A stretch of DNA of 64,000 nucleotides from Proteus columbae (GTDB taxonomy: Bacteria > Pseudomonadota > Gammaproteobacteria > Enterobacterales > Enterobacteriaceae): NCBI RefSeq assembly GCF_009914335.1, contig NZ_CP043925.1, forward strand, positions 930,001 through 994,000, read 5' to 3'. The notes beneath the pieces are model-generated. The model worked only from the letters and a program-made list of their open reading frames with translations, was not told the DNA's origin and did no database searches. Each line of letters begins with the position of its first letter. Positions within the stretch are counted from its first letter, which is position 1. The translations under genes and the position numbers were made by a program. Positions 9,291 through 18,318 of the stretch are shown here, piece by piece.

Positions 9291-9297
9291 ATAATGA

Positions 9298-9331
9298 AAA
9301 AGGCGGTGTAATATCAATTACATCGCCTTTT
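9298..9331 (+). terminator. Terminator of the ROK regulator gene
   Basis: 15-bp stem, AAAAGGCGGTGTAAT against ATTACATCGCCTTTT with one G-T pair, 4-base loop ATCA, then a T-run (TAGTTTTTTT). Seven bases after the stop codon. Confidence 0.85.
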
Positions 9332-9564
9332 AGTTTTTTTATTGTTGTTTGTTTTTACTGCTTTAACCCTGGTGAGGTTACCTGCTAGGAGACAGGTTTA
9401 TTGATATAGACTAACTTTTTACTGCAAACTTTTTTTATTTACCTCATTGTGAGAAAGGTGATTCTTTTTATTTTTGGTTTAATTTAAACTATCTGAACTA
9501 ACGTCTTATTATTGTGCCGTTACTTTACCCTGGTACTTTGTGCATTTGGGAGCCAATTATAAAT

Positions 9565-10449
9565 ATGCCTTACATACCTAGAGAAAAAATAGATTATCAA
9601 GCCATTGGCTATCGCTTGCGTGCTTACCGCATAGCCTCTTCATTAAAAGCTGAAGATGTAGCAGAAAGCTTGGGTATTTCTCGTGCTGCTGTGTATCGGT
9701 TAGAAAAAGGCGAAATTGTTAAAATTGAGACACTTGATAATCTTGCTAGATTATTAAATACCTCGTTAACCAGTTTGTTGGGTATTAATACTGAATATTA
9801 TTCAAGTGCAAATGGCTTTTTTGAACGAATGCGCCAACTTGAAAGTCAATCTTCACATATTTATACCCACTTCGAACCTTTCTCTTACTTATTAACTTCA
9901 GATTGTTATGACAAAACATTGGTTGAAATGCTAACAGAGGCATCACCTTTAAATCTTTTGTCTGAAAAACAACAAGAAGTTTTGTCTATTTTAAAAGAGC
10001 GTAAGAAACATCAGTCCTTACATTCGCCCCATATTTATAACCTTATTAGCCAGCAACAAATTGAAAAATTTCTTTATGTTGGCATGCTAGGTTCGGTTAA
10101 TTTAACTAAAACACTGCAACAAGAAAGAAAACAACGAGCAAAAAACGAAATTCTTCATTTAATTGAAAAGTTAGAGCAAAAAAATAGTTATCTTAATATT
10201 GCAATTATTTCAGATACTATGCCGTCTTTAACTTTCCAATTATTTTATCAAGACAAAGTCCCTCTTTCTTTAGCCGTTAGCCCGTTCCGTTTAGGTGAAT
10301 TTCCTAATGTCAGCACGGGCATTGCTACTGTAACCTCTTCAACTGAGGCGATATTTCAATATCAATCCCTCTTTGATAAATTATGGTTAAAAGCAACCAA
10401 GGGAGATGATGCAATTAACCTTCTAAAACAAATAGTCAGTCATTATTGA
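9565..10449 (+). CDS. XRE-family helix-turn-helix transcriptional regulator
   Basis: About 294 residues. An N-terminal lambda-repressor-like HTH lies at about residues 10-65 (YQAIGYRLRAYRI ... VAESLGISRAAVYRLEKGE ... LDNLARLLNTSLTSLLG). The remaining 220 residues contain no domain I recognise; this layout resembles XRE regulators in which the C-terminal part senses a metabolite. ATG 9565 is preferred over an upstream in-frame GTG at 9514, because the HTH begins right after it and GGAG sits 12 bases before. It is convergent with, and overlaps by 7 bases, the M20 amidohydrolase gene, which makes that enzyme a plausible functional partner, though divergent promoters are not shared. Confidence 0.85.
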   Translation: MPYIPREKIDYQAIGYRLRAYRIASSLKAEDVAESLGISRAAVYRLEKGEIVKIETLDNLARLLNTSLTSLLGINTEYYSSANGFFERMRQLESQSSHIYTHFEPFSYLLTSDCYDKTLVEMLTEASPLNLLSEKQQEVLSILKERKKHQSLHSPHIYNLISQQQIEKFLYVGMLGSVNLTKTLQQERKQRAKNEILHLIEKLEQKNSYLNIAIISDTMPSLTFQLFYQDKVPLSLAVSPFRLGEFPNVSTGIATVTSSTEAIFQYQSLFDKLWLKATKGDDAINLLKQIVSHY

Positions 10450-11699
10450 TTGGCTAATGTGCCTAATGTTTCTGCTAATAAATCTGCAGCGACAGCAATA
10501 TCACTAAATTCGGTAAACTCATCAGGATGATGACTAATACCGGCAACTGAAGGTGTAAAGATCATCGCAGTTGGATAAAGTGACGCCATATTCATTGAGT
10601 CATGGCCAGCACCACTTAGCATTGTCATATAGCTGATATCGTGTTTCTGGCATAAGCTTTCAATAACTTGGCAAATTGAATCATCTAGTTTGACTGGCGA
10701 TTCAGCAGAAATCGGTTGAACATCAATAGAGACGCCAAAATCTTTTTCTGCTTTTTCCACACTATTATTTAGGCGTTGTACAACACGTTGAATACTTTCA
10801 GTATCAATACCACGAATATCAACAGAAAATTTTACTTGTCCTGGAATGACGTTCATGGAGTTCGGCACAACATTGAGTTTACCCACTGTACCTACAGTGC
10901 CATAAACGGCTTCAGTACATGCTGCACGGTTGATATCGGTAATAATCCCTGCACTTGCCACTAACGCATCTTGGCGTTGATACATAGGCGTTGCACCAGA
11001 GTGATCCGCATGACCATTAACAGTGACTGAAAAACGAGTTGGTGCCGCAATACCATTGACAATACCAATAGTTTTTTTGTCATTCTCAAGGCGTTTACCT
11101 TGTTCAATATGAAGCTCAACAAAGGCACTATAACGATCAGCTTTGACTAAACAACTATCCAAATTATCATGCTGATAACCTAAAGATTTTAAAACTTCAA
11201 AGAAGTTATTGCCGTCATCATCTCTATTTTGTTCCCAGCGAGCTTTATCTATTTTTCCTGTTAATACCTTACTGCCAATACACGAAAAGCCAAAACGGCT
11301 AGATTCTTCCGCACGAAAAACAACAAGCTCAAGGTCACGTTTAAGTTGTTGTGGTTTGTATTGCATTAATGCATAAAAACCTGCAATAACACCTAAAGCT
11401 CCATCATAAGCACCGCCTTGAGGGACTGTATCAAGATGAGATCCTGTACCTACTGCGGGTAGTGAACGATCTTTACCTGGTAAACGTGCGTAAAGTGTAC
11501 CAATACCATCACGATAAACTTCAAGACCCGCTTCTTTCATTAAACCAGCAAGGTACAGATGGGCAGCTTCATCTTCTTCGCCATAAGCAATACGAGTTAT
11601 CCCTTTGCCACTGTTGTCTTTTTTATAAATCTGCATTGTTTCAATTAATGTTTTCATATCATCAATTGAATAATGAGTTGCTGTATCTTGTTGAGTCAT
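10443..11699 (-). CDS. M20-family Zn-dependent amidase (allantoate amidohydrolase / N-carbamoyl-amino-acid hydrolase type)
   Basis: 418 residues of the HyuC/AllC group. Metal ligands are visible at His88 and Asp99 (GSHLDTVPQGGAYDG), Glu131-Glu132 (FRAEESSRFG) and a late histidine in SHHPDEFT near 391; the dimerisation lid (about 210-325) interrupts the catalytic domain as usual. The family releases ammonia or carbamoyl from allantoate, ureidoglycolate or N-carbamoyl amino acids using two Zn or Mn ions. No allantoinase, hydantoinase or transport gene is next to it, so the substrate is open. It is transcribed alone, convergent with an XRE regulator gene whose 3' end it overlaps by 7 bases. Confidence 0.9.
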   Translation of the reverse strand: MTQQDTATHYSIDDMKTLIETMQIYKKDNSGKGITRIAYGEEDEAAHLYLAGLMKEAGLEVYRDGIGTLYARLPGKDRSLPAVGTGSHLDTVPQGGAYDGALGVIAGFYALMQYKPQQLKRDLELVVFRAEESSRFGFSCIGSKVLTGKIDKARWEQNRDDDGNNFFEVLKSLGYQHDNLDSCLVKADRYSAFVELHIEQGKRLENDKKTIGIVNGIAAPTRFSVTVNGHADHSGATPMYQRQDALVASAGIITDINRAACTEAVYGTVGTVGKLNVVPNSMNVIPGQVKFSVDIRGIDTESIQRVVQRLNNSVEKAEKDFGVSIDVQPISAESPVKLDDSICQVIESLCQKHDISYMTMLSGAGHDSMNMASLYPTAMIFTPSVAGISHHPDEFTEFSDIAVAADLLAETLGTLANQ

Positions 11700-11701
11700 A
11701 A

Positions 11702-12455
11702 GAGAATTCTCCCGTGGTTTCTGTAATATTTATTTGTCTAAAAAATGAGACAATTTAAGGATTAAAAAAGCCACCTTTAAAGATGGTCACTGTTTTTATA
11801 ATCATTGCTTATTATATTTACTGCTGAATCTATATTTCGTCAATGACAATTAAGGTGAGTTTCATATTCTGTGAGGTAGGTTTCAATTAAAAAGAGATAT
11901 ATAGCAGGGGTATTTCTTAAATGAACTTAAATTGTATTATAAATGTTATAAAAGCGATCGCTTTTTTATGTTAAGTATATTTAAAATTTTATTTTTAATT
12001 TCAAAATGAAAATAAGAATTATTATTGGTAGTAAATTTATTGTTTTAAGAGTTATTTAAATTGTGATTTATATACTAATAATAAAAGATAATTAAAAATA
12101 TCCCTGACTTTTTTGTATTAATAAAGATATCATTTTTTATATATAAATAATATTTATGACATTATCAGGGGAATGTTGGGTTTTCCTGTAAATATCATAA
12201 AGACCATGTAAATATATAGAGGTCTTTATATAAAATTAATTTTCTAATTATAAAAATAAATAATAACCTATCTTATATATTTAGATTTATAGTCTATTTA
12301 TTTTATTGCTTTGGTTAAATGGAATTTTATCTCTCTGCTAAGTAGAAAACTAAATATTCACTATTGATAAGAATTATTAAATATTACACTATAATAGCCG
12401 ATAATTTGGATGAGATATTACTTAAGTTTTTATTTTAAATAAGGATGTGAAAGAA
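11702..12455. other. AT-rich non-coding region
   Basis: About 750 bases with no credible gene on either strand, much richer in A and T than the flanks. It contains the 16-base palindrome AAAAGCGATCGCTTTT at 11950-11965 and a 9-bp stem-loop (ATAAAGACC 12197-12205 / GGTCTTTAT 12221-12229, 15-base loop). A TATAAT lies at 12390-12395, a possible -10 element for the DUF4225 gene, but no well-spaced -35 was found. The region starts the accessory stretch that ends at tRNA-Phe. Confidence 0.6.
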
Positions 12456-13252
12456 ATGACGGAGTATGAACTAGACTATAGTTATAGTGTGTATATAGAG
12501 ATACATTAAGAAGAGAATCCAGTTATTTAAAAAGAATAGCAATGAAATTTGCCTATCAATATATTGGTGATTCTTTTGCAAGAATGATGTTCTTAAATGA
12601 TATAGAACAACTGATTGCTAGAACAGAGTTAGAGGTAAGTAGTTATTGCTTAAGTTTATCAGCAGGATTAGATAATATCTCAGATGAAATTGAAAGGTTA
12701 GAATTACAGGATAATTTACTAAGAAATCGAAGCGTAATGCAATATGCACTTTTTGAAACAATACGTAAAAAAGAAGAATGTGAGGAAAATAATAAATTAA
12801 TACTCAAACAAGTAGGTTTTGTCAGCGGAGTAATGCAAATATATGGAGGGGGGAGCTTCTTGTGTGGGATCTGTCGGAACATTATGCAGTAGTTTAGAGG
12901 TTGGAATGGTATCTCAAGGTGTAAATAGTATGATTGAAAATGGATATTATTTAGAGAGGAATATAGCGGATCTGTAAGAAACGGATATAGAGCAACATCT
13001 AAAGCTTTAGGTTATGGTGATAATGAAGCGGATATATTTTATAATGTGGTTGATTTAAGTTTATCTGGTGCATCACTACTAAAACCAGTTCTTAAAGAAG
13101 ATTCATGGAAGTTATTTCATTATATTAAGAGTGATTTTATAACATCATGGCAAACAATGGGTAGGGTGCCTCTTATGTCCGAAATTTTCTTTGAGGGTAT
13201 GGCTATTTATTCTACATACGATTTATATGAAGAGAAAAATAAAAGTGAATGA
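12456..13252 (+). pseudogene. DUF4225-family gene broken by three apparent frameshifts
   Basis: Read in three frames in succession this stretch gives one continuous DUF4225-like protein. It starts at ATG 12456 (AAGGA at 12441-12445) with MTEYELDYSYSVYIE, then needs one added base near 12502 to continue into TLRRESSYLKRIAMKF. The next break is a six-G run at 12847-12852: dropping one G continues as GGGASCVGSVGTLCSS and on to MIENGYY. A third break near 12950 needs one extra base to give FREEYSGSVRNGYRATSKAL, then GYGDNEADIFYNVVDLSLSG and the stop at 13250-13252. The text around GYRAT, LGYGDNEAD and WKLFHYIKSDF matches what I remember of DUF4225, a family of unknown function in enterobacteria, often beside tRNA sites or toxin-like genes. 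Assembly errors in homopolymers could mimic these breaks. Confidence 0.72.
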
Positions 13253-13580
13253 TTTTGATGTGTTATCACCTTTTCCTTTTGGCTGGTTGGAGCTTTTTCT
13301 ATTTTATCTATCTTCATTTTTTTTATTTTTCATTTTATATAAAATTCAACTCTATATTCTTCGTAAGAAAAATAGATTTTTAGATCTTATTTATCTTTCA
13401 GTTGTTGGTTTATGTGGAAGTTGTTTTCTTATTATATTTAAATTTGGTGATAAATTTTTTATTGGTGAATTATTTATAAGATCTGGTAATAAAGATATTA
13501 TTCGCTATAGCTGTCTCTTTTTTGCACTTTACCTTTGTATCTCACTGACTTTTGGTAAAAAAAGTAATTTATCATATTGA
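13245..13580 (+). CDS. Small membrane protein downstream of the DUF4225 gene
   Basis: About 111 residues if started at the GTG at 13245, which overlaps the stop of the DUF4225 reading frame by 8 bases and has GAAGAG some ten bases before it; an alternative ATG at 13227 lacks a ribosome site. Three hydrophobic segments are visible: WLELFLFYLSSFFLFFILY, a second around LIYLSVVGLCGSCFLIIF, and a third near the C-terminus (YSCLFFALYLCISLTF). I recognise no family. The overlap suggests translational coupling, a common layout for a protein and its partner or immunity protein, but nothing here shows that function. Very AT-rich, like its neighbours. Confidence 0.5.
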   Translation: MNDFDVLSPFPFGWLELFLFYLSSFFLFFILYKIQLYILRKKNRFLDLIYLSVVGLCGSCFLIIFKFGDKFFIGELFIRSGNKDIIRYSCLFFALYLCISLTFGKKSNLSY

Positions 13581-13800
13581 TATTTTATGAAAAATAGATT
13601 TAATATTGCCAAGTGAATCGTATGAAGAGCATCCTGCGGAAATATTACCCTGAACATTTCCATTTATTCTTAAATAAATATTATTAGACATTAATTATTT
13701 TCCTTTTTATATAATTAAACTTCATGTTTAGCTAAAGCTAAATTTACTTTAAAGTTAATCTTATTAGATTAATTTATGTATTTATTATATTTAAAAATGG

Positions 13801-13968
13801 ATGAATTACTATCTATGTATTGTGGCAATTTATATGATGCAATCACCAGAACGTAATCTTTATGTTGTGAAAAGGCTATTAGGTCATGCCAACATTACAT
13901 CGACATTAGAATACATTGATGAAAGTGTTGATAACTTGCGAGATATACTTGAAGCGGAATTGATGTGA
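13801..13968 (+). pseudogene. C-terminal remnant of a tyrosine recombinase (phage/island integrase)
   Basis: A 55-codon frame from ATG 13801 to TGA 13966 ends with the signature of box II of tyrosine recombinases: VVKRLLGHANITSTLEYID, that is the conserved LGH followed ten residues later by the nucleophile tyrosine. The N-terminal DNA-binding part, the catalytic Arg and the HxxR motif are missing and a stop lies just upstream, so this is a non-functional stub. It lies 209 bases from the 3' end of tRNA-Phe, the expected place for an island integrase. Confidence 0.75.
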
Positions 13969-14037
13969 TGAAAATAACAGGAGGAGTATCAAGATTTGAC
14001 AGTGATTAGGAAAGAAAGTAAAAGTTACAAATAAAAA

Positions 14038-14066
14038 AAACAGCCTTGGTATGAACAAGACTGTTT
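14038..14066 (-). terminator. Terminator downstream of tRNA-Phe
   Basis: Read leftwards, the arms AAACAGTCTTG and CAAGGCTGTTT form an 11-bp stem with one mismatch and a 7-base loop, followed by a run of T. It lies about 110 bases past the 3' end of the tRNA gene on the same strand. Confidence 0.65.
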
Positions 14067-14177
14067 ATTCAAAGCTTTTGATTAATTTTAACAACAGATA
14101 ACTTACGTTAAATTTGTGTCTTATCTTAGCTTTTTTGCCCTCTCAGTGATTTAACTCACTGACGAACAAATGAAAGA

Positions 14178-14253
14178 TGGTGCCCGAACTCGGAATCGAA
14201 CCAAGGACACGGGGATTTTCAATCCCCTGCTCTACCGACTGAGCTATTCGGGC
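14178..14253 (-). tRNA. tRNA-Phe (anticodon GAA), CCA encoded
   Basis: 76 bases that fold as a standard cloverleaf. The 5' end reads GCCCGAATAGCTCAGTCGG, the anticodon stem-loop is GGGGATTGAAAATCCCC with GAA in the loop, the T arm has GGTTCGATTCC, and the acceptor closes with TTCGGGC, then A and an encoded CCA. Nearly identical to E. coli tRNA-Phe except for an A-T pair in the acceptor stem. Its 3' end faces the accessory stretch holding the integrase remnant, consistent with use as an integration site. Confidence 0.98.
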
Positions 14254-14263
14254 AACGGGGCGT

Positions 14264-14292
14264 ATTAAACCCGATATCGCCTTGCTCGTCAA
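14264..14292 (-). promoter_or_regulatory. Promoter of tRNA-Phe
   Basis: Read leftwards: -35 TTGACG (14292-14287), 17-base spacer, -10 TTTAAT (14269-14264), then a GC-rich discriminator ACGCCCCG just before the tRNA start. GC-rich discriminators are typical of stringently controlled stable RNA promoters. Confidence 0.8.
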
Positions 14293-14452
14293 CGTTATTT
14301 ATCACAAAACCGTTCGATTGCTGTTTTTTTAAACTCATTGGGTATTAAAACGCTATTTGTCGTGGGAGATGAGTAAAAATAAAGATAAAGTCTTTTGCAA
14401 TACTCAAAAAATACATGACGATAAAACCGTTTATTAAGTCTTAATAACAAAA

Positions 14453-14483
14453 AAAGCTTCCCCAAATTCATTGAGGAAGCTTT
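14453..14483 (-). terminator. Terminator of mltC
   Basis: 9-bp stem AAAGCTTCC / GGAAGCTTT with a 13-base loop, A-rich on the left and T-rich on the right, so it can work in both directions. It is 23 bases past the mltC stop codon. Confidence 0.8.
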
Positions 14484-14505
14484 GTTTTTTTTGATTAAGC
14501 ATCAA

Positions 14506-15576
14506 CTAACGATAGTTACGTTGAGCTGTACTGACTTTCTCAAGATAACGACGAGATTGGTCGGCAGGGTGTTTATTACGTAATGTGGTATACACCTGCG
14601 TTGGCTCTAAGTTGTTAATCATGGCAGCAGCTTGTTTTTTATCGTTATGGAATATCCGCAACACACTACCTGCACCACCGTTGTAAGCCTGTATAACGGC
14701 GTAACGGCGCGAAACAGGATCTTTGATATCACCAAGGTAGCTATTTTGTAGAATTGAGATATAAGCCGCACCAGCATCGATATTATTAGCTGGATCAAAT
14801 AAGTAACTACGACTTGGTTGCCCAGATTTTCCTTGCATTCGGAATACATCTCGTCCTGCCGTTGCTGGCATAATCTGCATTAAACCTAGCGCATCAGAAC
14901 TACTCACGGCATATGGGTTAAAACTTGATTCAATTTGCATAATTGCCAAGATCAGTGATGGTTCAACCCCATATTTAGCCGCGGCTTGTTGAACTAGCGG
15001 TAAATATTTATGAGCACGTTTATCAAGGTGATTAGGAACAAGATTAATGGTGACATACCAAATGGTATTTATACCTGATTGGCGTTTTTGTAATTTATTG
15101 GCAATCAGATAATCTGCAAACTTATTGGCTCGCCATTCCCAGCGTATAGGTTGTCCCGTATTATCAAGAACCTGCCCAGATAAAAACGGTTCAGTGCTGT
15201 GAGGAATATTATTAACGTCAGAGTAGAGGTCAATAGAACCTGGATCTTCACCCATTAATAACGTTGTGACTATCGCTTTATGCAATTGGAATTGAGGCGC
15301 ATCATCACCTAAAGTTTCTATCGTAATTGTACCTGCTTCAAAATTAATATGGCTACGTGTTTTATAAGCATTGGTATATTTTACGTAATCTTTAGGGCCT
15401 GCGATTAATACTTCCTTCATACCCCAAATCATTTCGATATTATTGGCAAATTGTCCCATAAGAATATCGAACGCATTGGTATCCTTTGCGTAATCAGGCT
15501 CAAATGTTTTTGGTGGTTGGCTACTACATGAAATGAGTAGAGGGGCGATAATCAGCAAGAGAAGGATTTTTTTCAT
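14506..15576 (-). CDS. mltC: Membrane-bound lytic murein transglycosylase C
   Basis: About 356 residues. A lipoprotein signal ends in LLISC, so the mature protein is a lipid-anchored periplasmic enzyme, probably in the outer membrane. The C-terminal half is an SLT domain with catalytic Glu in [24 protein letters not shown] and [11 protein letters not shown]. It cleaves the glycan strands of peptidoglycan with formation of 1,6-anhydro-muramic ends. The ATG at 15576 is chosen because [17 protein letters not shown] lines up with E. coli MltC; an ATG four codons earlier (15588) is possible. It follows yggX and mutY on the same strand, as in E. coli. Confidence 0.95.
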   Translation of the reverse strand: MKKILLLLIIAPLLISCSSQPPKTFEPDYAKDTNAFDILMGQFANNIEMIWGMKEVLIAGPKDYVKYTNAYKTRSHINFEAGTITIETLGDDAPQFQLHKAIVTTLLMGEDPGSIDLYSDVNNIPHSTEPFLSGQVLDNTGQPIRWEWRANKFADYLIANKLQKRQSGINTIWYVTINLVPNHLDKRAHKYLPLVQQAAAKYGVEPSLILAIMQIESSFNPYAVSSSDALGLMQIMPATAGRDVFRMQGKSGQPSRSYLFDPANNIDAGAAYISILQNSYLGDIKDPVSRRYAVIQAYNGGAGSVLRIFHNDKKQAAAMINNLEPTQVYTTLRNKHPADQSRRYLEKVSTAQRNYR

Positions 15577-15639
15577 GGTCAATTGCATCGCTATGGTGAA
15601 TAAAATACCAGAGCCTTAAAGGCTCTGGAAAAGTGAATA

Positions 15640-15912
15640 TTATTTTTCAGGTGGTGTGTAACCGTCAATATGAACATCATGGCCTTCGAATAAAAATCGT
15701 ACCATTTCTTGTTCTAATAGTTTGCGATCATCAGGATTCATGGTGTTAAGTTTTTTCTCATTGATAAGCATGGTTTGTTTTGTCATCCATTGAGCCCATG
15801 CTTCTTTTGAGATCTCATTGAAAATGCGCTTTCCAATTTCTCCTGGGTACAACTGAAAATCAAGTCCATCAGCTTCTTTGTTAAGGAAAGTACAAAAAAT
15901 AGTTCTGCTCAT
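15640..15912 (-). CDS. yggX: Fe(2+)-trafficking / oxidative damage protection protein YggX
   Basis: 90 residues, full length for the family, beginning [19 protein letters not shown] with the conserved Cys7 and continuing with the helix [17 protein letters not shown]. YggX is a small cytosolic protein thought to protect iron-sulfur clusters from oxidants and to handle labile iron. It sits 29 bases downstream of mutY, which encodes an iron-sulfur DNA glycosylase; the pairing is conserved in enterobacteria. mltC follows after 63 bases. Confidence 0.96.
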   Translation of the reverse strand: MSRTIFCTFLNKEADGLDFQLYPGEIGKRIFNEISKEAWAQWMTKQTMLINEKKLNTMNPDDRKLLEQEMVRFLFEGHDVHIDGYTPPEK

Positions 15913-15941
15913 AATAAATCCTCAATATCGCAGGGATTAGC

Positions 15942-16982
15942 TTAGGCTAATTGTCTAAGTAAATTCTCTACAGGTGCTGCTAACCCTACGGTTGCAGGTG
16001 TCTGTAAGTTATACCAAAGTCCTTTTTGCGCCTCCATCATAGAGGTAAACGCTGAGAGTTTTACGCAAATTGGCACAATATCTAAATGAAAGTGGCTAAA
16101 AGTATGTCTAAATGAAATCAGTTGCTCTGATTTATTATTATCGAGCCCATGCTCGGCTAGCCACTGTTCTAAAAGCGCTTTTGTTTCAAATTGAGGAAAG
16201 GCAAATAACCCGCCCCATATTCCTGCTGGTGGCCTTTTATCTAACCAAACAAGATTATCATATTGTAAAATAAGAAAATAAGTTGTTTTTTCTGGGATGA
16301 CTTTTTTCGGTTTTTTCCCAGGATAATCCGCCCAATTATTTTGAGCATAAGCGATACAGCCAGTATTTAATGGGCATAATTCACATTTAGGCTTACTTCT
16401 TGTGCAGACCATTGCACCCAAATCCATCATTGCCTGATTAAAATACTCTACACCTTCAGTTGGAGTGACGTTTTCGCTGATCTCCCACAACGTATTTTCA
16501 ACCTCTTTTTTACCCGGCCAGCCTTCGACAGCATAGCAGCGTGCTAAAACACGTTTTACATTACCATCAAGAATTGGATAAGGTTTTTTCAGTGATAACG
16601 ATAAAATAGCACCGGCGGTTGAACGTCCAACACCAGGTAAGGCACAAACGTCCTCAAAGGTATCAGGAAACTGCCCTTGATGTTTATCTACAATGTGTTG
16701 TGCTGCTTTATGTAGGTTTCTGGCTCTTGCGTAATAGCCAAGTCCTGTCCATAAATGAAGCACTTCATCAAGAGGTGCTTTAGCCAATGCGCTAACATCA
16801 GGAAAACGTGCAATAAAACGCTCAAAATAAGGAATAACCGTAGCAACTTGAGTTTGTTGCAGCATTACTTCAGATAACCATACGTGATAAGGCGTTTTTT
16901 CTTGCTGCCAAGGGAGCGTTTTACGTCCATATTTGTGATACCAATTGAGCACGACTTGCGAAAATTGCTGAGCTTCCATCAT
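15942..16982 (-). CDS. mutY: Adenine DNA glycosylase
   Basis: 346 residues. An N-terminal HhH-GPD glycosylase domain carries the catalytic aspartate in [12 protein letters not shown] (after [13 protein letters not shown]) and the catalytic Glu in [12 protein letters not shown] near residue 37. Four cysteines ([17 protein letters not shown], near 190-206) bind a [4Fe-4S] cluster. The C-terminal NUDIX-like domain recognises 8-oxoguanine. It removes adenine mispaired with 8-oxoguanine in base excision repair. Gene order mutY-yggX-mltC and divergence from trmB match E. coli. ATG at 16982; an ATG one codon later could also serve. Confidence 0.97.
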   Translation of the reverse strand: MMEAQQFSQVVLNWYHKYGRKTLPWQQEKTPYHVWLSEVMLQQTQVATVIPYFERFIARFPDVSALAKAPLDEVLHLWTGLGYYARARNLHKAAQHIVDKHQGQFPDTFEDVCALPGVGRSTAGAILSLSLKKPYPILDGNVKRVLARCYAVEGWPGKKEVENTLWEISENVTPTEGVEYFNQAMMDLGAMVCTRSKPKCELCPLNTGCIAYAQNNWADYPGKKPKKVIPEKTTYFLILQYDNLVWLDKRPPAGIWGGLFAFPQFETKALLEQWLAEHGLDNNKSEQLISFRHTFSHFHLDIVPICVKLSAFTSMMEAQKGLWYNLQTPATVGLAAPVENLLRQLA

Positions 16983-17198
16983 GTTTTATTTTATTAACTC
17001 ATGTTCTGATTAAGGTAAGATTGCACCACAGAGAGAATAAACTGTAAACACTCTTAATATTTATCTTATAGAGTGATGCTTCTATGAGTGACTCTTGCTA
17101 AACTTAGTGATCTTTGGATAATGTCGGTTAAGTTGCACTATAGCGACATTATAACGATTTTAAGTAAATAATTGGCCTAACGACTGACAGTATTAGAC

Positions 17199-17918
17199 AT
17201 GATCAAGAATGTAATTTCTCCGGAATTCAATGAAGAAGGGCGTGCTTTACGACGCGTTCGTAGTTTTGTTCGTAGACAAGGTCGTTTGACACCTCGTCAA
17301 GAGCAAGCATTAGAAACACAGTGGCCTGTCTTTGGTATTGAATATCAACCGGAACCCATCGACTTCAGTCAGGTTTTTGGACGCGAAGCGCCTGTAATTT
17401 TAGAAATTGGCTTCGGCATGGGCGCATCGCTCGTGACTATGGCAAAAAATACACCAGAAAATAATTATTTCGGTATTGAAGTACATGCACCGGGCGTTGG
17501 GGCTTGTCTTGCAAATGCTGAAGAAGAGCAATTAAGTAATCTGAGAGTCATGTGTCATGATGCGATTGAAGTGCTTAATCATATGATCCCAGATAATAGT
17601 TTAAAAATGGTTCAGCTATTCTTCCCTGATCCATGGCACAAAGCGCGTCATAATAAACGCCGTATTGTTCAAGTGCCTTTTGCAGAATTAATTTTAAAAA
17701 AATTAACGTTAAACGGTGTTTTTCATATGGCGACAGATTGGGAACCATATGCAGAACATATGCTTGAAGTGATGACAAGTGTTGAGGGTTATCAGAATTT
17801 GTCAGAAACTCAGGATTATGTACCACGACCAGAAACACGCCCTGTGACTAAGTTTGAAAAACGCGGTCATCGTTTAGGGCATGGAGTCTGGGATCTTATG
17901 TTTAAGAGGGTAAAATAA
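17199..17918 (+). CDS. trmB: tRNA (guanine-N7-)-methyltransferase
   Basis: 239 residues, the usual length. The SAM-binding motif is [12 protein letters not shown] near residue 67, followed by [10 protein letters not shown], and the family-specific [17 protein letters not shown] segment near 142 is intact. It makes m7G46 in the variable loop of tRNAs. It is divergent from mutY (216 bases between) and its TAA stop overlaps the start of yggL by one base, so the two are translated as a coupled pair. Confidence 0.97.
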   Translation: MIKNVISPEFNEEGRALRRVRSFVRRQGRLTPRQEQALETQWPVFGIEYQPEPIDFSQVFGREAPVILEIGFGMGASLVTMAKNTPENNYFGIEVHAPGVGACLANAEEEQLSNLRVMCHDAIEVLNHMIPDNSLKMVQLFFPDPWHKARHNKRRIVQVPFAELILKKLTLNGVFHMATDWEPYAEHMLEVMTSVEGYQNLSETQDYVPRPETRPVTKFEKRGHRLGHGVWDLMFKRVK

Positions 17919-18244
17919 TGGCTAAACAACGTAGTCGCCGCTTACGCAAAAAAATGCGTATCGATGAATTTCAGGAATTAGGTTTCTCAGTTAAATGGAC
18001 TTTCCCAGAAAATACCCCAATTGAGGAAGTAGATCGCTTTGTTGATGAACTGATCCTCAAAGTTATTGAGCCAAACGGGCTGGCATTTGATGCAAGTGGT
18101 TACCTGAGCTGGGAAGGCTTAATCTGCTTACAACAAATTGGTAAATGTACAGAAGAACATCGCCAATTAGTCGAAAACTTCCTCAAAGAAAGCAAAATGC
18201 AAGATGTACAGACCTCTGAACTATTTGATGTTTGGTGGGATTGA
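17918..18244 (+). CDS. yggL: DUF469 / YggL family protein
   Basis: 108 residues with a basic N-terminus ([23 protein letters not shown]) and an acidic C-terminal part ending in SELFDVWWD, as in E. coli YggL. The family has been linked to 50S ribosomal subunit binding; the biochemical role is not firmly known. It overlaps the stop of trmB by one base. A stem-loop follows its stop. Confidence 0.95.
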   Translation: MAKQRSRRLRKKMRIDEFQELGFSVKWTFPENTPIEEVDRFVDELILKVIEPNGLAFDASGYLSWEGLICLQQIGKCTEEHRQLVENFLKESKMQDVQTSELFDVWWD

Positions 18245-18272
18245 TAGAAAATTATACATTTAGCAAATAATT

Positions 18273-18300
18273 ACAAGGGCATCCAAAAGGATGCCCTTGT
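18273..18300 (+). terminator. Stem-loop after yggL
   Basis: Perfect 12-bp stem ACAAGGGCATCC / GGATGCCCTTGT with a 4-base AAAA loop. No T-run follows, and the glsB start is 19 bases away, so it could be a partial terminator or mRNA stabiliser. Confidence 0.6.
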
Positions 18301-18318
18301 CTGTCTGGGGAAGGGACT

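Noticed and set aside
12542..12892. A self-contained 116-residue gene
   Set aside because: Its N-terminal family text begins upstream in another frame and its last residues are out of frame after a six-G run, so it is a fragment of the broken DUF4225 gene.
13046..13252. A separate 68-residue protein
   Set aside because: Its residues continue the DUF4225 family from the preceding frames; it is the last part of a frameshifted gene.
14178..14253. Second copy of the tRNA-Phe 3' end as an attachment site
   Set aside because: I looked for the 3' end text of the tRNA elsewhere in 11.7-14.1 kb and saw none; the other att end may be lost or outside the window.
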